Shown piece by piece: positions 37,722 to 45,837 of a stretch of DNA of 64,000 bases. The notes beneath the pieces are model-generated. The model had not been told where the DNA came from. It ran no database searches and worked only from the letters and a program-made list of their open reading frames with translations. The stretch spans positions 359,593 through 423,592 of the forward strand of contig NZ_BMPM01000004.1 in assembly GCF_014647595.1 (NCBI RefSeq), read 5' to 3'. Position 1 is the first letter of the stretch; the number at the start of each line of letters is the position of its first letter. Origin of the DNA: Paenarthrobacter histidinolovorans. GTDB lineage: Bacteria; Actinomycetota; Actinomycetes; Actinomycetales; Micrococcaceae. The position numbers and the translations under genes are program-made.

Positions 37722-38606
37722 TCAGTCCGACGCGGGGTTCCCATACTCCACGCGGACACTCCCATTATCCGGCAGGACCACCACCCTGCCCCGCTCCAGC
37801 GACCATCCGTCGTTCAGCAGGAAGATCCGTCCGCCACTTACCACCAGCAACCGCAGGCCGGTGTACCTGTACAGGGGTGCTGCTTCCGAACCGGCCGACT
37901 CCTCCTTGACGTTTGGTACGGTGACGGCCAGGCGCTCTTTGCTGTAGACGACGGCGGTGGGCAACAGGTGGGAACGTTCCTGGTAGTCGACGGCGGCACC
38001 CCGCCCCAGCGCCTGGGCGTAGTCGGACGTGCCCCAGAACAGCAGCAGCGTCACCAGGACAAACACCAACCACCCCTCAAGGGTGCCCTTGGTGGCGCGG
38101 GGAGCCTGCGCTGACGGCCCGGCAGCCCTGCGCCGCACGCGCAGTCCCCAGGTGCCCACAACGAGTCCTGCGGCAATAAGGAAAGGTGCATAGAGGACGG
38201 CCTGGCCAGGGCGTGTCGTCACGGCGATCCACATCACTGCGGCATATGCGAAAGCGAGAAAGAGAACGACCGTGGCGGTCACCTGCACCCTCCTCCGCTG
38301 TCCCGGGAATTCGAGGAGGCGGGCAACTGCCCGGTCCAGCATCAGCCACAACAAACCGATAACCACCAGCCAGGCCAGGGGTTGGAACAATGACTGGATA
38401 CTCCTCAGCATGAAGTCCTGGACCGTGTACCCGAACAGGCTGACGTCCAAGCCCATCGCTTTGGCCTGGGCATCGGTGCGTGCCCACCCGAAATAGACCA
38501 GCAAAGCCGTGACAACCGTCAGCGGCGGACCGACGACCGAGAGCACCTCGAGGGTCCGCTGCCACCGGGTGTTGCTTTGCTCTGGAGCCGCCGGGACGTC
38601 GCTCAC
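37722..38606 (-). CDS. Membrane protein of unknown function
   Basis: I do not recognise this 294-residue protein. It has a soluble N-terminus, a helix near 22-42, a helix near 75-92, two more near 105-125 and 135-155, one near 175-192, and a C-terminal soluble domain of about 90 residues (LPTAVVYSKERLAVTVPNV, then LLVVSGGRIFLLNDG), probably outside the membrane. The start overlaps the stop of the upstream lipoprotein gene as ATGA, so the two are coupled and may act together at the membrane. Confidence 0.75.
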   Translation of the reverse strand: MSDVPAAPEQSNTRWQRTLEVLSVVGPPLTVVTALLVYFGWARTDAQAKAMGLDVSLFGYTVQDFMLRSIQSLFQPLAWLVVIGLLWLMLDRAVARLLEFPGQRRRVQVTATVVLFLAFAYAAVMWIAVTTRPGQAVLYAPFLIAAGLVVGTWGLRVRRRAAGPSAQAPRATKGTLEGWLVFVLVTLLLFWGTSDYAQALGRGAAVDYQERSHLLPTAVVYSKERLAVTVPNVKEESAGSEAAPLYRYTGLRLLVVSGGRIFLLNDGWSLERGRVVVLPDNGSVRVEYGNPASD

Positions 38607-39571
38607 GACGTGGCCGTGGCGGAGGCTTCAACGGACGTGGTCGGGGACTCGGGGGCGGGAGTCGCTCCCCCGGTTTCCGCAGAGCTCGAGGTGGCTCCGG
38701 CGTCGTCATAGAAGAACGTGGCTGAACCGGCGATATCCACTGTGTCCGTGACCGATATCCGGATTGATTTCCGCCCTTGGGCGGGCGGCATCCGCAGGTA
38801 CAGCGTTCCGTAGTCTTCCCTGTCCCCCACGAATTCCACGTCTGCCGGAACGTCGTCGAACAGGACCTCACCAACGCGGACGTAATAGCCGTCAAGCCGT
38901 ACGATGGTGCCGCCCGAACTGGGACCAGCTGCCCGGGGCGTTCCCGGAACCGGCCTGAGTTGCTCGTCCACCACCGTCAGGCCCAGCAACTGGCGGGGAC
39001 ATGCCTCGCCCAGCCCGGGTTCCACCTTGAAGGCAGCATCAGGGTTGCTGCGGTGCTGTGCCACCAGGGAGGCCGACATGGCCGCAACCCTGAACTCCAG
39101 GCACTGTGTCTGCGGTATCCGCGGAGTGGCGGATACCGCGTTGGACGCCCTTTCCCAGTCCTCCCGGCTGCCGCTTTGCACGGCACGGCAGACAGCAGCA
39201 CCAGCCACCCAAACGGCTGCGTCTTGGGCATCTTCAACGCTGCGGGCAAGGGCGTCGCACTGGAATTGCTGCAAAAGGAGGTACCGCTGACCGGAGGTGG
39301 GATCGTTGGGTCCGACAGGCCCCACGGGGATCCATCGAACCACAGGCGCGTTTTCCTGTGGCGCTGCCGGACCGGCCGGGCCGGCAGGTTGCGCCGCTGT
39401 AGGAGCGTCGGCAGTTGACTTGGCCGGCCCGGAGGCAGCAGCCGTTTGCACCCCGGAACCCTGCTGTGGGGACTGACCTTCAGAGGACGGCGGCAAGCAA
39501 GCTGAAAGGGCCAGCAGCAGGAGCGGGACCAGCGCAAGTCCTGCCGGGCGGCTTCGGGATGTGCACTTCAT
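38603..39571 (-). CDS. Putative lipoprotein with a C-terminal IPT/TIG-like domain
   Basis: A 322-residue exported lipoprotein: signal peptide with lipobox ALSAC (lipid Cys near residue 25), a Gln/Ala/Pro-rich spacer (30-75), a Cys-containing helical region (about 90-195, with FQCDALARS and TQCLEFRVAA), and a beta-rich domain (about 215-295) with PSSGGTIVRLDGYYV, VLFDDVPAD and SATFFYDD, which is the IPT/TIG immunoglobulin-like pattern. A Thr/Ser/Ala tail follows. Function unknown. It is translated in coupling with the downstream membrane protein. Confidence 0.75.
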   Translation of the reverse strand: MKCTSRSRPAGLALVPLLLLALSACLPPSSEGQSPQQGSGVQTAAASGPAKSTADAPTAAQPAGPAGPAAPQENAPVVRWIPVGPVGPNDPTSGQRYLLLQQFQCDALARSVEDAQDAAVWVAGAAVCRAVQSGSREDWERASNAVSATPRIPQTQCLEFRVAAMSASLVAQHRSNPDAAFKVEPGLGEACPRQLLGLTVVDEQLRPVPGTPRAAGPSSGGTIVRLDGYYVRVGEVLFDDVPADVEFVGDREDYGTLYLRMPPAQGRKSIRISVTDTVDIAGSATFFYDDAGATSSSAETGGATPAPESPTTSVEASATATS

Positions 39572-39667
39572 GACAGCCCCGTATCTGCCGGATCACGACC
39601 ACGCAGCCATATGCATGGCTACACTGCCGATTATTCTCCCGAATGGACGAAGCTGCCAGAGCCGTTG

Positions 39668-39889
39668 CTATTTTCCGAAGTACGGAACAATCAGGTAGAT
39701 GCCGAAAAGTACGGCCACCCCGCAGAACCCAAAGCAGATGTAGGCCAGGGACCGCACCAGGACCGGGGACTTCTGCTGGGCGTCGCCGGCAATCGCCGTG
39801 AGCCGCACGCCCAGGGAGTACAGGACCACGAGTGTCACGGCGGCCAGGAGGGTAACGCCGGCTACCTGCAGCAGTTCCAACCATTTCAT
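39668..39889 (-). CDS. Small membrane protein coupled to the PiT transporter
   Basis: A 73-residue protein with two hydrophobic helices (about 6-28 and 46-68) joined by a charged loop containing AGDAQQKSP. Its ATG overlaps the TGA of the PiT gene (ATGA), so it is translated only with the transporter. No characterised family comes to mind. The position suggests an accessory subunit or modulator of phosphate uptake, but that is inference. Confidence 0.7.
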   Translation of the reverse strand: MKWLELLQVAGVTLLAAVTLVVLYSLGVRLTAIAGDAQQKSPVLVRSLAYICFGFCGVAVLFGIYLIVPYFGK

Positions 39890-41091
39890 CGCTGCACGTC
39901 CTTGCTTGGGGTGTTCTTTCGGGACTTCTTCTTCTTGCGGAACCGGACGGCGTGGCCGGCCTCTTCAACCTCGACGGCGTTGTGGTGCCCAACGTGCGAC
40001 TTCCGGGAAACCACGAACATGAAGACCACGGCCGAGGTTCCCGCTACGGCGGCGATGATCACGCCCACCACCCCGACACCCACCAACAGGGCAGTCAACG
40101 CACCGACGATCGCCGACGCCGGGAGGGTAAACAGCCACCCAAGGGCGATTTTGCCAGCGGTGCCCCAGCGGACAGAGGTGCCTTTGCGGCCCAGCCCGGA
40201 GCCGATTACGGAGCCCGAAGCAACCTGCGTGGTGGACAGGGCGAAACCCAGATGCGAGGACGCAAGGATTGCCGATGCGGTGCTGGTTTCGGCCGAGAAG
40301 CCCTGGGCGGGCTTGACCTCGGTCAGGCCGGATCCCATGGTGCGGATGATGCGCCATCCGCCGGCGTAGGTGCCGATCGCGATGGCGAAGGCACAGGCCG
40401 CGATAACCCAGAACTGGGGGCCGCTTCCGGGCGACTGGGTGCCACCGGCGATGAGTACCAGCGTGATGATGCCCATGGTCTTCTGCGCGTCATTGGTACC
40501 GTGCGCGAGGGCCACCAGGCTGGACGTGAAGATCTGGCCCGTGCGGAATCCGCCTCGCTTTTGCGTGAGCTTGTCGCCGGTTTCGGGATCATGCCGCGAG
40601 GTGAGTGCGTATGCCAGACGGGTGCAAATGTATGCCACCACGCCAGCGATCAGCGGAGCGAAGAGCGCGGGAAGGATGACCTTCTGCAGCACGGTTTCGA
40701 AGTTGATGGAGTGGAAGCCGATGCCCACCACCGCTGCGCCGATAAGGCCGCCGAAAAGTGCATGGGAGGAGCTCGACGGCAGGCCCTTGAGCCAGGTGAT
40801 CATGTTCCAGAGGACGGCGCCCATAAGTCCGGCAAAGATGATGTCCGGCGTGATGTGGATGCCGTCGGAGCCTTCGCGGATCAGCCCACCGGAAATGGTC
40901 TTGGCCACTTCCGTGGACAGGAAGGCGCCCACAAGGTTGAGCACCGCGGCCAAGGCAACGGCCGTCTTGGGCTTGATCGCCCCCGTGGCGATAGGCGTGG
41001 CCATCGCATTGGCTGTGTCGTGAAACCCGTTGGTGAAGTCAAAGAATAGGGCCAACGCTATTACCAGCGCGACCATGAAGGTGATATCCAC
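39886..41091 (-). CDS. PiT-family inorganic phosphate transporter
   Basis: A 401-residue low-affinity phosphate permease. The two PiT half-repeats are visible: FTNGFHDTANAMATPIATGAI (about 20-40) and ALAHGTNDAQKTMGIITL (about 202-219), each ending in the conserved ND/NA signature. About ten membrane helices are predicted, and the C-terminus is Lys/Arg-rich. The start is ATG. The upstream 178 bases contain GTTCA-type direct repeats like a PHO box. The small membrane protein downstream overlaps the stop codon. Confidence 0.92.
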   Translation of the reverse strand: MDITFMVALVIALALFFDFTNGFHDTANAMATPIATGAIKPKTAVALAAVLNLVGAFLSTEVAKTISGGLIREGSDGIHITPDIIFAGLMGAVLWNMITWLKGLPSSSSHALFGGLIGAAVVGIGFHSINFETVLQKVILPALFAPLIAGVVAYICTRLAYALTSRHDPETGDKLTQKRGGFRTGQIFTSSLVALAHGTNDAQKTMGIITLVLIAGGTQSPGSGPQFWVIAACAFAIAIGTYAGGWRIIRTMGSGLTEVKPAQGFSAETSTASAILASSHLGFALSTTQVASGSVIGSGLGRKGTSVRWGTAGKIALGWLFTLPASAIVGALTALLVGVGVVGVIIAAVAGTSAVVFMFVVSRKSHVGHHNAVEVEEAGHAVRFRKKKKSRKNTPSKDVQR

Positions 41092-41158
41092 CTGTTGCCC
41101 AATCTGCAGAGTCGACGTTCAGCAGTTTCACTTCCCCATACCTGCCATCCACAGCATA

Positions 41159-41180
41159 GTTCAGCAATTGTTCAACTGAC
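41159..41180 (+). promoter_or_regulatory. PHO-box-like direct repeats upstream of the PiT gene
   Basis: GTTCAGC-AATT and GTTCAAC-TGAC are two adjacent 11-base units, each matching the Streptomyces PhoP unit GTTCACC at six of seven bases. A third GTTCAGC is at 41117-41123. On the coding strand a TATGCT -10 candidate overlaps the start of the repeats (41156-41161). Confidence 0.4.
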
Positions 41181-41269
41181 GCTGCTTGCGGGATTCACTC
41201 TGGCGGGCTTGAAACCTTAAGAATCCTACGTGCCATACCCTGAGCGGCCAAACGTATGCGGTCTCTGAT

Positions 41270-41788
41270 TCACCCCAGATACCTGCGCACAGCCGCGAGC
41301 TCGCCACGGCTCAACCCTTTGCGGGGATCCGGTGAGATGCAAAGCACACGCTCTTGCTGGTATTCAGCCCATGAGCGGGCGTCCGACTCCTGGCTGAGCT
41401 GGTCATCGAGCCAGACAATTCGTTCGCTTCCTGTGACGGCCAGGTCCTTTTGCAGGGCCACGAGCTTCCACCATTCCGGCCCCTCGTCCCAGCCTTGGCT
41501 TGACAGTACGGGCCAGTCCTGGCCGTGCAGGCCGATGGCCGGGCACAGGAATTCAGGCGCGAGGCGCTCCCAGGTGGTCAGCCAAACGAATCTGGCAGCG
41601 GGATGTTCGGCGAGGTCGTTGAGCTCAGCCACGGCTTCGGGGGCGAAGGCCACCTCCAGGATGCCGGCGTCGGCGATGCTCCAATCGCCGCCCCAGTCCG
41701 TGGTTCCCATCGGGCTGAAGGGGTTCACCACGCCGTCGACGTCAAGGTAGATGGACACCGGCCTCACGGCGTCGCCTATGGAATCCAC
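41270..41788 (-). CDS. HAD-like hydrolase domain protein
   Basis: A 172-residue protein with the N-terminal YLDVDGVVNPF motif (Asp nucleophile near residue 16), a central WLTTWERLAPEF and a late ERIVWLDDQLSQES carrying the acidic pair. This is the compact HAD fold without a cap often annotated as HAD domain in Swiss Army Knife RNA repair proteins, though here it stands alone. The GTG start has GGAGGGG 6 bases upstream. It is divergent from kynA. Substrate unknown. Confidence 0.82.
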   Translation of the reverse strand: MDSIGDAVRPVSIYLDVDGVVNPFSPMGTTDWGGDWSIADAGILEVAFAPEAVAELNDLAEHPAARFVWLTTWERLAPEFLCPAIGLHGQDWPVLSSQGWDEGPEWWKLVALQKDLAVTGSERIVWLDDQLSQESDARSWAEYQQERVLCISPDPRKGLSRGELAAVRRYLG

Positions 41789-41868
41789 ATTTGTCCCCTC
41801 CCCAACAGATGGAAGCCAGCCTACGGGAACGGGACTTCTTCGGGTGGAGCAGCGTGAAAATCAATCTC

Positions 41869-41902
41869 TTGACGTGCGTCATGGAAATGATAATCTCAAG
41901 CC
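41869..41902 (+). promoter_or_regulatory. kynA promoter with inverted repeat
   Basis: TTGACG (41869-41874) and TAATCT (41891-41896) are 16 bases apart, and the -10 ends 6 bases before the kynA ATG, so the transcript should be leaderless. TGACGTGCGTCA (41870-41881) is a perfect inverted repeat with a TG centre overlapping the -35, a likely operator. The PaaX-type regulator encoded in the same operon is the obvious candidate to bind it. Confidence 0.6.
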
Positions 41903-42772
41903 ATGGAAAAGCCCGCAGTCCACTCCGCCCAGAGCGTCCGCGACATCGAGGACACCGTCCGCACCGATTTCCGGCACGCCATGTCCTACGGCGGATATCT
42001 GGACCTTGACCATTTGCTCAGCTCCCAGCACCCGCTCAGCAAGCCGGAACACCACGACGAATTGCTGTTCATCATCCAGCACCAGACCAGCGAACTCTGG
42101 CTCAAGCTGGTGCTCCATGAATTGCTCGAGGCCCGCAGGCTTTTCGACGCGGACAACCTCGGCAAAGCCCTCAAATGCATCGCCCGCGTCAAAGCCATCC
42201 AGCGCACCATGACTGAGCAATGGTCCGTCCTGGGTACCCTGACGCCGCGCGAGTACGCCCAGTTCCGCGGATTCCTGGGCAGCTCCTCCGGTTTCCAGTC
42301 CTACCAGTACCGCGGTGTCGAATTCCTGTTGGGCAACAAGAACCGCGGAATGCTGCGCGTGTTCGAAAGTGAACCCGAGGCCCACGCCCTGCTCAGCACG
42401 CTCCTGGAGGAGCCCACCCTGTACGACGCGTTCCTCGGGGTCCTTTCCCGCGCCGGCTACGACATCCCGGCGGACATCCTCGATCGCGACAAGAGCGAGC
42501 CTTGGACCTTCCGCAAGGAACTCGTGCCCATTTTCCAGAAGATCTACGAATCGGATGACACCCCGTGGGGACTCTACGAGGCCTGCGAAGACCTGGTGGA
42601 CATCGAAGACAACTTTCAGGCCTGGCGTTTCCGCCACCTCCGGACAGTCCAACGCACCATCGGCTTCAAGGTTGGCACCGGAGGATCGTCCGGCGTCGAC
42701 TTCCTCAAACGCGCCCTTGACCTGACGTTCTTTCCCGAGCTCTACGCCGTCCGCACCGAAATCGGCAACTAA
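41903..42772 (+). CDS. kynA: Tryptophan 2,3-dioxygenase
   Basis: The heme enzyme opens the indole ring of tryptophan to N-formylkynurenine, the first step of the kynurenine pathway. The 289-residue protein has MSYGGYLDLDHLLS, HDELLFIIQHQTSELWLKL (about 51-69), FLGSSSGFQSYQYRG, and the C-terminal FRHLRTVQRTIGFK then GTGGSSGVDFL motif. All are family signatures. It is the first gene of kynA-kynU-paaX and has a strong predicted promoter. No kynB (formamidase) lies in this operon, so hydrolysis of N-formylkynurenine must come from elsewhere. Confidence 0.96.
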   Translation: MEKPAVHSAQSVRDIEDTVRTDFRHAMSYGGYLDLDHLLSSQHPLSKPEHHDELLFIIQHQTSELWLKLVLHELLEARRLFDADNLGKALKCIARVKAIQRTMTEQWSVLGTLTPREYAQFRGFLGSSSGFQSYQYRGVEFLLGNKNRGMLRVFESEPEAHALLSTLLEEPTLYDAFLGVLSRAGYDIPADILDRDKSEPWTFRKELVPIFQKIYESDDTPWGLYEACEDLVDIEDNFQAWRFRHLRTVQRTIGFKVGTGGSSGVDFLKRALDLTFFPELYAVRTEIGN

Positions 42773-42817
42773 GCAAACCACCGCCCGGCGCCGCCCGGTA
42801 CTTCCGCAGGAGAAGCC

Positions 42818-44071
42818 ATGACCAGCACGCAACAGCAGCCCCAACACCAAACCCAACTGCCGACGTCGGCAGAACTGGACGCCGCCGATCCCCTCGCCGC
42901 CCAGCGGGACGCCTTCTACACTCCCGACGCCGGGCAACTCACCTCTTATCTGGACGGCAACTCACTCGGACGCCCACTGAAGGCAACGGCAGCGAACCTT
43001 GCCTCCTTTGTGCACGACGCCTGGGGCAGCCGGCTCATCCGCGGCTGGGACGAACAGTGGATGGACGAGCCCACCCTGGTAGGCGACCGCATCGGTGAAG
43101 TGACTCTGGGAGCCGCACCCGGCCAGACCACAGTGGGTGATTCCACCTCTGTGATGCTTTACAAGATGATCCGCGCGGCCGTGGACGCCCAGCCCGGCAG
43201 GGACGAGATCATCATCGACCGGGACAACTTCCCCACCGACCGGTTCATCATTGAGGGAATCGCCAAGGAACGCGGGGCTACGATCAAGTGGATCGCCGCC
43301 AATCCCGCCAGCGGTGTCCGCGCCGCCGACCTCGACGGGCTCCTGGGTGAGCGAACCGCCGTCGTGGTCCTCAGCCACGTCGCCTACCGCTCCGGATACC
43401 TCGCCGACGCCAAGGGCATCACCGCCAAAGTCCACCAAGCCGGTGCGCTCATGCTGTGGGACCTCTGCCATTCCGTCGGATCCGTCCCACTGGAGCTGGA
43501 CGCCTGGGGCGTCGACCTCGCCGTCGGCTGTACCTACAAGTACCTCAACGGCGGGCCGGGCTCACCGGCTTTTGCCTACGTCAACGCCTCACAGCAGGAC
43601 CGTTTGCAGCAACCCATCTGGGGCTGGATGGGTGCCGACAATCCCTTCGGGATGACCGAGGCCTACCGTCCGGCACAAGGCATCCGCCGCTTCATCACGG
43701 GCACACCCCCGGTCCTGGCCATGCAACCGCTCAAGGACATGGTGGAACTCATCGCGTCCGTGGGCATGGACGCCGTCCGGGAAAAGTCCATCAAGCTCAC
43801 TGAATACGCCATCGCGCTGTCCGAAGAACTCCTTGTGCCCCTCGGTGCAGAGATCGTCAGCCCGCGGGATCCGGCTGAGCGCGGCTCACACATCACCGTG
43901 GACCACCCCCTCTTCGCCGAGGTCACGGCCAGGCTCTGGGAAAAGGGAGTCATCCCCGACTTCCGGCCCCCGCATGGCCTGCGCATCGGCCTCTCCCCAC
44001 TCAGCACCAGCTACGCCGAGGTCGAGCTGGGAGTGGCAGCCATCCGCGACGCCCTCACTGAACTGCTGTGA
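42818..44071 (+). CDS. kynU: Kynureninase
   Basis: A PLP enzyme that cleaves kynurenine to anthranilate and alanine. The 417-residue protein has YLDGNSLGRP (44-53), TTVGDSTSVMLYK, VVLSHVAYRSG (184-193), WDLCHSVGSVPLEL (214-227), and the PLP lysine motif GCTYKYLNGGPGSPAF with Lys241, as expected. It follows kynA by 45 bases with AGGAGAAG before the ATG. Anthranilate is the expected product of this operon; no anthranilate-degrading genes are nearby. Confidence 0.96.
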   Translation: MTSTQQQPQHQTQLPTSAELDAADPLAAQRDAFYTPDAGQLTSYLDGNSLGRPLKATAANLASFVHDAWGSRLIRGWDEQWMDEPTLVGDRIGEVTLGAAPGQTTVGDSTSVMLYKMIRAAVDAQPGRDEIIIDRDNFPTDRFIIEGIAKERGATIKWIAANPASGVRAADLDGLLGERTAVVVLSHVAYRSGYLADAKGITAKVHQAGALMLWDLCHSVGSVPLELDAWGVDLAVGCTYKYLNGGPGSPAFAYVNASQQDRLQQPIWGWMGADNPFGMTEAYRPAQGIRRFITGTPPVLAMQPLKDMVELIASVGMDAVREKSIKLTEYAIALSEELLVPLGAEIVSPRDPAERGSHITVDHPLFAEVTARLWEKGVIPDFRPPHGLRIGLSPLSTSYAEVELGVAAIRDALTELL

Positions 44072-44078
44072 GCCCGAA

Positions 44079-44939
44079 ATGAGCGCCGTCCTCGATGACA
44101 TGGACTCCCGGCCCGGGAGCACCACATCATTGCTGCGCACTGTCATCGGCCTGTACTTGCGCGACGCCGGTGGATGGATGTCCACCAAGGACATTGTGGT
44201 GCTCATGGACGCCCTGGGGACATCGGCAACTGTCACGCGGACGGCACTGGGCCGCTTGCGGAAGAAGGACGTCCTGCTGCAGGAAACCCGGGACGGAGTT
44301 CCAGGATTCACCTTGACGGAAGGCGCAGCGACCATGCTGGCCCGCGGCGACCGTCGGATCTATAACCCCCGGACCATGTCGCCCACGGACCCGTGGTGCT
44401 TGATCTCGTTCTCCATCCCCGAGACCGAGCGTGAGAAGCGGCATCAACTGCGGCGCAGGCTGCATTGGATTGGCTGCGGGACGGTAGCGGCCGGTCTGTG
44501 GATCTGCCCGGACTCCCTCCGTGTGGAGGTGGAGGAAATATTGGCGGACCTGGAGCTGCGCGACTCGACCACGATCTTCGTGGCCGGGACACCCCTGGTG
44601 GGTGGCAGCCTCCGGGAAGCGGCATCCAAATGGTGGGACCTGGAAGCGGTGGCCGAACTCCACCGGGATTTCATCCGCGAGCACGCAGCTGCAGTCATTG
44701 GCGTCGAACCGGAGGTGGAGCCCGGCGCCACCGCATTTGCTGCCTACGTCCGGTGCATCGACCGGTGGCGGATCATTCCCTATCTGGACCCAGGGCTCCC
44801 GCCGTCATTCCTTCCCGAGGACTGGCCCGGAATGCAGGGTGCCGAATTGTTCACCAGGATAGTTGCGGCCTATGGACAGCCAAGCGCCGATTTCGTGCAC
44901 AGGACCCTCCATCGCGTGGGCGTCTCCGCCTCTTCGTGA
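44079..44939 (+). CDS. PaaX-family transcriptional regulator
   Basis: A 286-residue repressor of the PaaX type. The N-terminal winged helix (about 18-90) has LLRTVIGLYLRDAGGWMSTKDIVVLMDALG then ALGRLRKKDVLLQE, followed by the PaaX central domain (WCLISFSIPETEREKRHQLRRRLHWIG) and a C-terminal domain ending near YGQPSADFVHR. PaaX represses phenylacetate genes by responding to phenylacetyl-CoA. Here it is 7 bases after kynU, so it most likely controls the kyn operon in response to a tryptophan metabolite; that role is inferred. The upstream open frame is antisense-shadow sequence. Confidence 0.88.
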   Translation: MSAVLDDMDSRPGSTTSLLRTVIGLYLRDAGGWMSTKDIVVLMDALGTSATVTRTALGRLRKKDVLLQETRDGVPGFTLTEGAATMLARGDRRIYNPRTMSPTDPWCLISFSIPETEREKRHQLRRRLHWIGCGTVAAGLWICPDSLRVEVEEILADLELRDSTTIFVAGTPLVGGSLREAASKWWDLEAVAELHRDFIREHAAAVIGVEPEVEPGATAFAAYVRCIDRWRIIPYLDPGLPPSFLPEDWPGMQGAELFTRIVAAYGQPSADFVHRTLHRVGVSASS

Positions 44940-44950
44940 AGACGCCCACG
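44915..44950. terminator. Hairpin between the paaX-type gene and the convergent GntR gene
   Basis: CGTGGGCGTCT (44915-44925) and AGACGCCCACG (44940-44950) form a perfect 11-base stem with a 14-base loop that contains the paaX stop codon. It lies 20 bases after the end of the convergent GntR gene. No U-tract follows on the plus strand. Confidence 0.6.
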
Positions 44951-44970
44951 CAGTGTGGGGACTGCCTCGG

Positions 44971-45693
44971 TCAGCTTTCAGCTTTTACCCTGGACACGAA
45001 ACGGAACCTGTCTCCGCGGAAGGTACTGTGTGTCCACTCAACGGGTGTTCCTTGCCTGTCGCGCGCCAGCCGGTTGACCACCAGGAGGGGCGCACCCATT
45101 TCGATCCCCAATATCCTGACATCACCCGGGCCGGCCAAGGCTGTTTCGACCGTATCCTCGACCTCGGCAATGCTGATCCCATAAACGTCCCGGAGAGCCG
45201 CGTACAGCGAACCCGTCTTGGCCAGGCTGGCTTTGAACCGCGGAAGCTTTCCTGGAAGCCAGGCAATCTCGTGGGCCAGCGGGGCCCCCTCGATCAGCCT
45301 GATGCGTTCCAACCTGGTGACTTGGTCTCCCTCGGCCAGGCCCAGATGTGCAGCAACCTCAGGGCTTGCCTTGGTGACCTCCAGTGCCACCAGCGTGGAA
45401 CCAGGGGTGAGTCCCTGCATCCGGGCGTCGTCGGAAAACGAGGTCAACTGCCTCACATGTGTCACCTTAGGTGGTGCGACGAAGGTGCCATGCCCTTGGA
45501 TCCTGCCCAGCTTTCCCTCCGCGACAAGCTCGCTGATGGCCAGCCGGACGGTGGTGCGGGACGTCGCGTAGGTCTGCGCGAGCGCCCGCTCGGTGGGGAT
45601 GAGCGTACCGGGCCGCAGCCCGGTGATGAAGGCAAGAATTTCAGTCTTGACCATGTAGTACTTAGGCGTTGCAGGCGTAGTGTCAGCGGACAT
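44971..45693 (-). CDS. GntR/UTRA-family regulator (DasR/NagR-like)
   Basis: A 240-residue regulator with a winged helix-turn-helix (YYMVKTEILAFITGL to GKLGRIQGHGTFVA, about 12-73) and a C-terminal UTRA effector domain (about 95-235: LTRLERIRLIEGAPLAHEI, WTHSTFRGDRFRF). DasR and NagR in this subfamily bind phosphorylated amino sugars. It is divergent from a BadF-type kinase, and a 16-base dre-like site lies just upstream. The ATG at 45693 is preceded by TAGTTT with 7 bases between, so the mRNA is probably leaderless; an upstream in-frame extension to 45897 is spurious. Confidence 0.88.
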   Translation of the reverse strand: MSADTTPATPKYYMVKTEILAFITGLRPGTLIPTERALAQTYATSRTTVRLAISELVAEGKLGRIQGHGTFVAPPKVTHVRQLTSFSDDARMQGLTPGSTLVALEVTKASPEVAAHLGLAEGDQVTRLERIRLIEGAPLAHEIAWLPGKLPRFKASLAKTGSLYAALRDVYGISIAEVEDTVETALAGPGDVRILGIEMGAPLLVVNRLARDRQGTPVEWTHSTFRGDRFRFVSRVKAES

Positions 45694-45721
45694 ACGGGAC
45701 AAACTACCTGTAGACAAGGGG

Positions 45722-45737
45722 ATTGGTCTATGCCAAT
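45722..45737 (+). promoter_or_regulatory. dre-like operator between the GntR regulator and kinase genes
   Basis: ATTGGTCTATGCCAAT matches the Streptomyces DasR element ACTGGTCTAGACCACT at 12 of 16 positions and is itself an inverted repeat (ATTGG/CCAAT). It covers the expected -35 region of the leftward GntR gene, so binding would give autorepression and could also affect the rightward kinase gene. Confidence 0.65.
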
Positions 45738-45837
45738 CTTGAGGGGGCCAATCTTGGGTGGAGCAAAGGCCAATCCAAAGCAGCCTGGCCCTGGCTGGGC
45801 ATGTTGGTCGGAGACGAAGGGACGTCACTTGGAGGAA

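Noticed and set aside
44863..45837. N-terminal extension of the kinase frame over the GntR gene
   Set aside because: These codons are antisense to the regulator, and the kinase fold begins after 45838.
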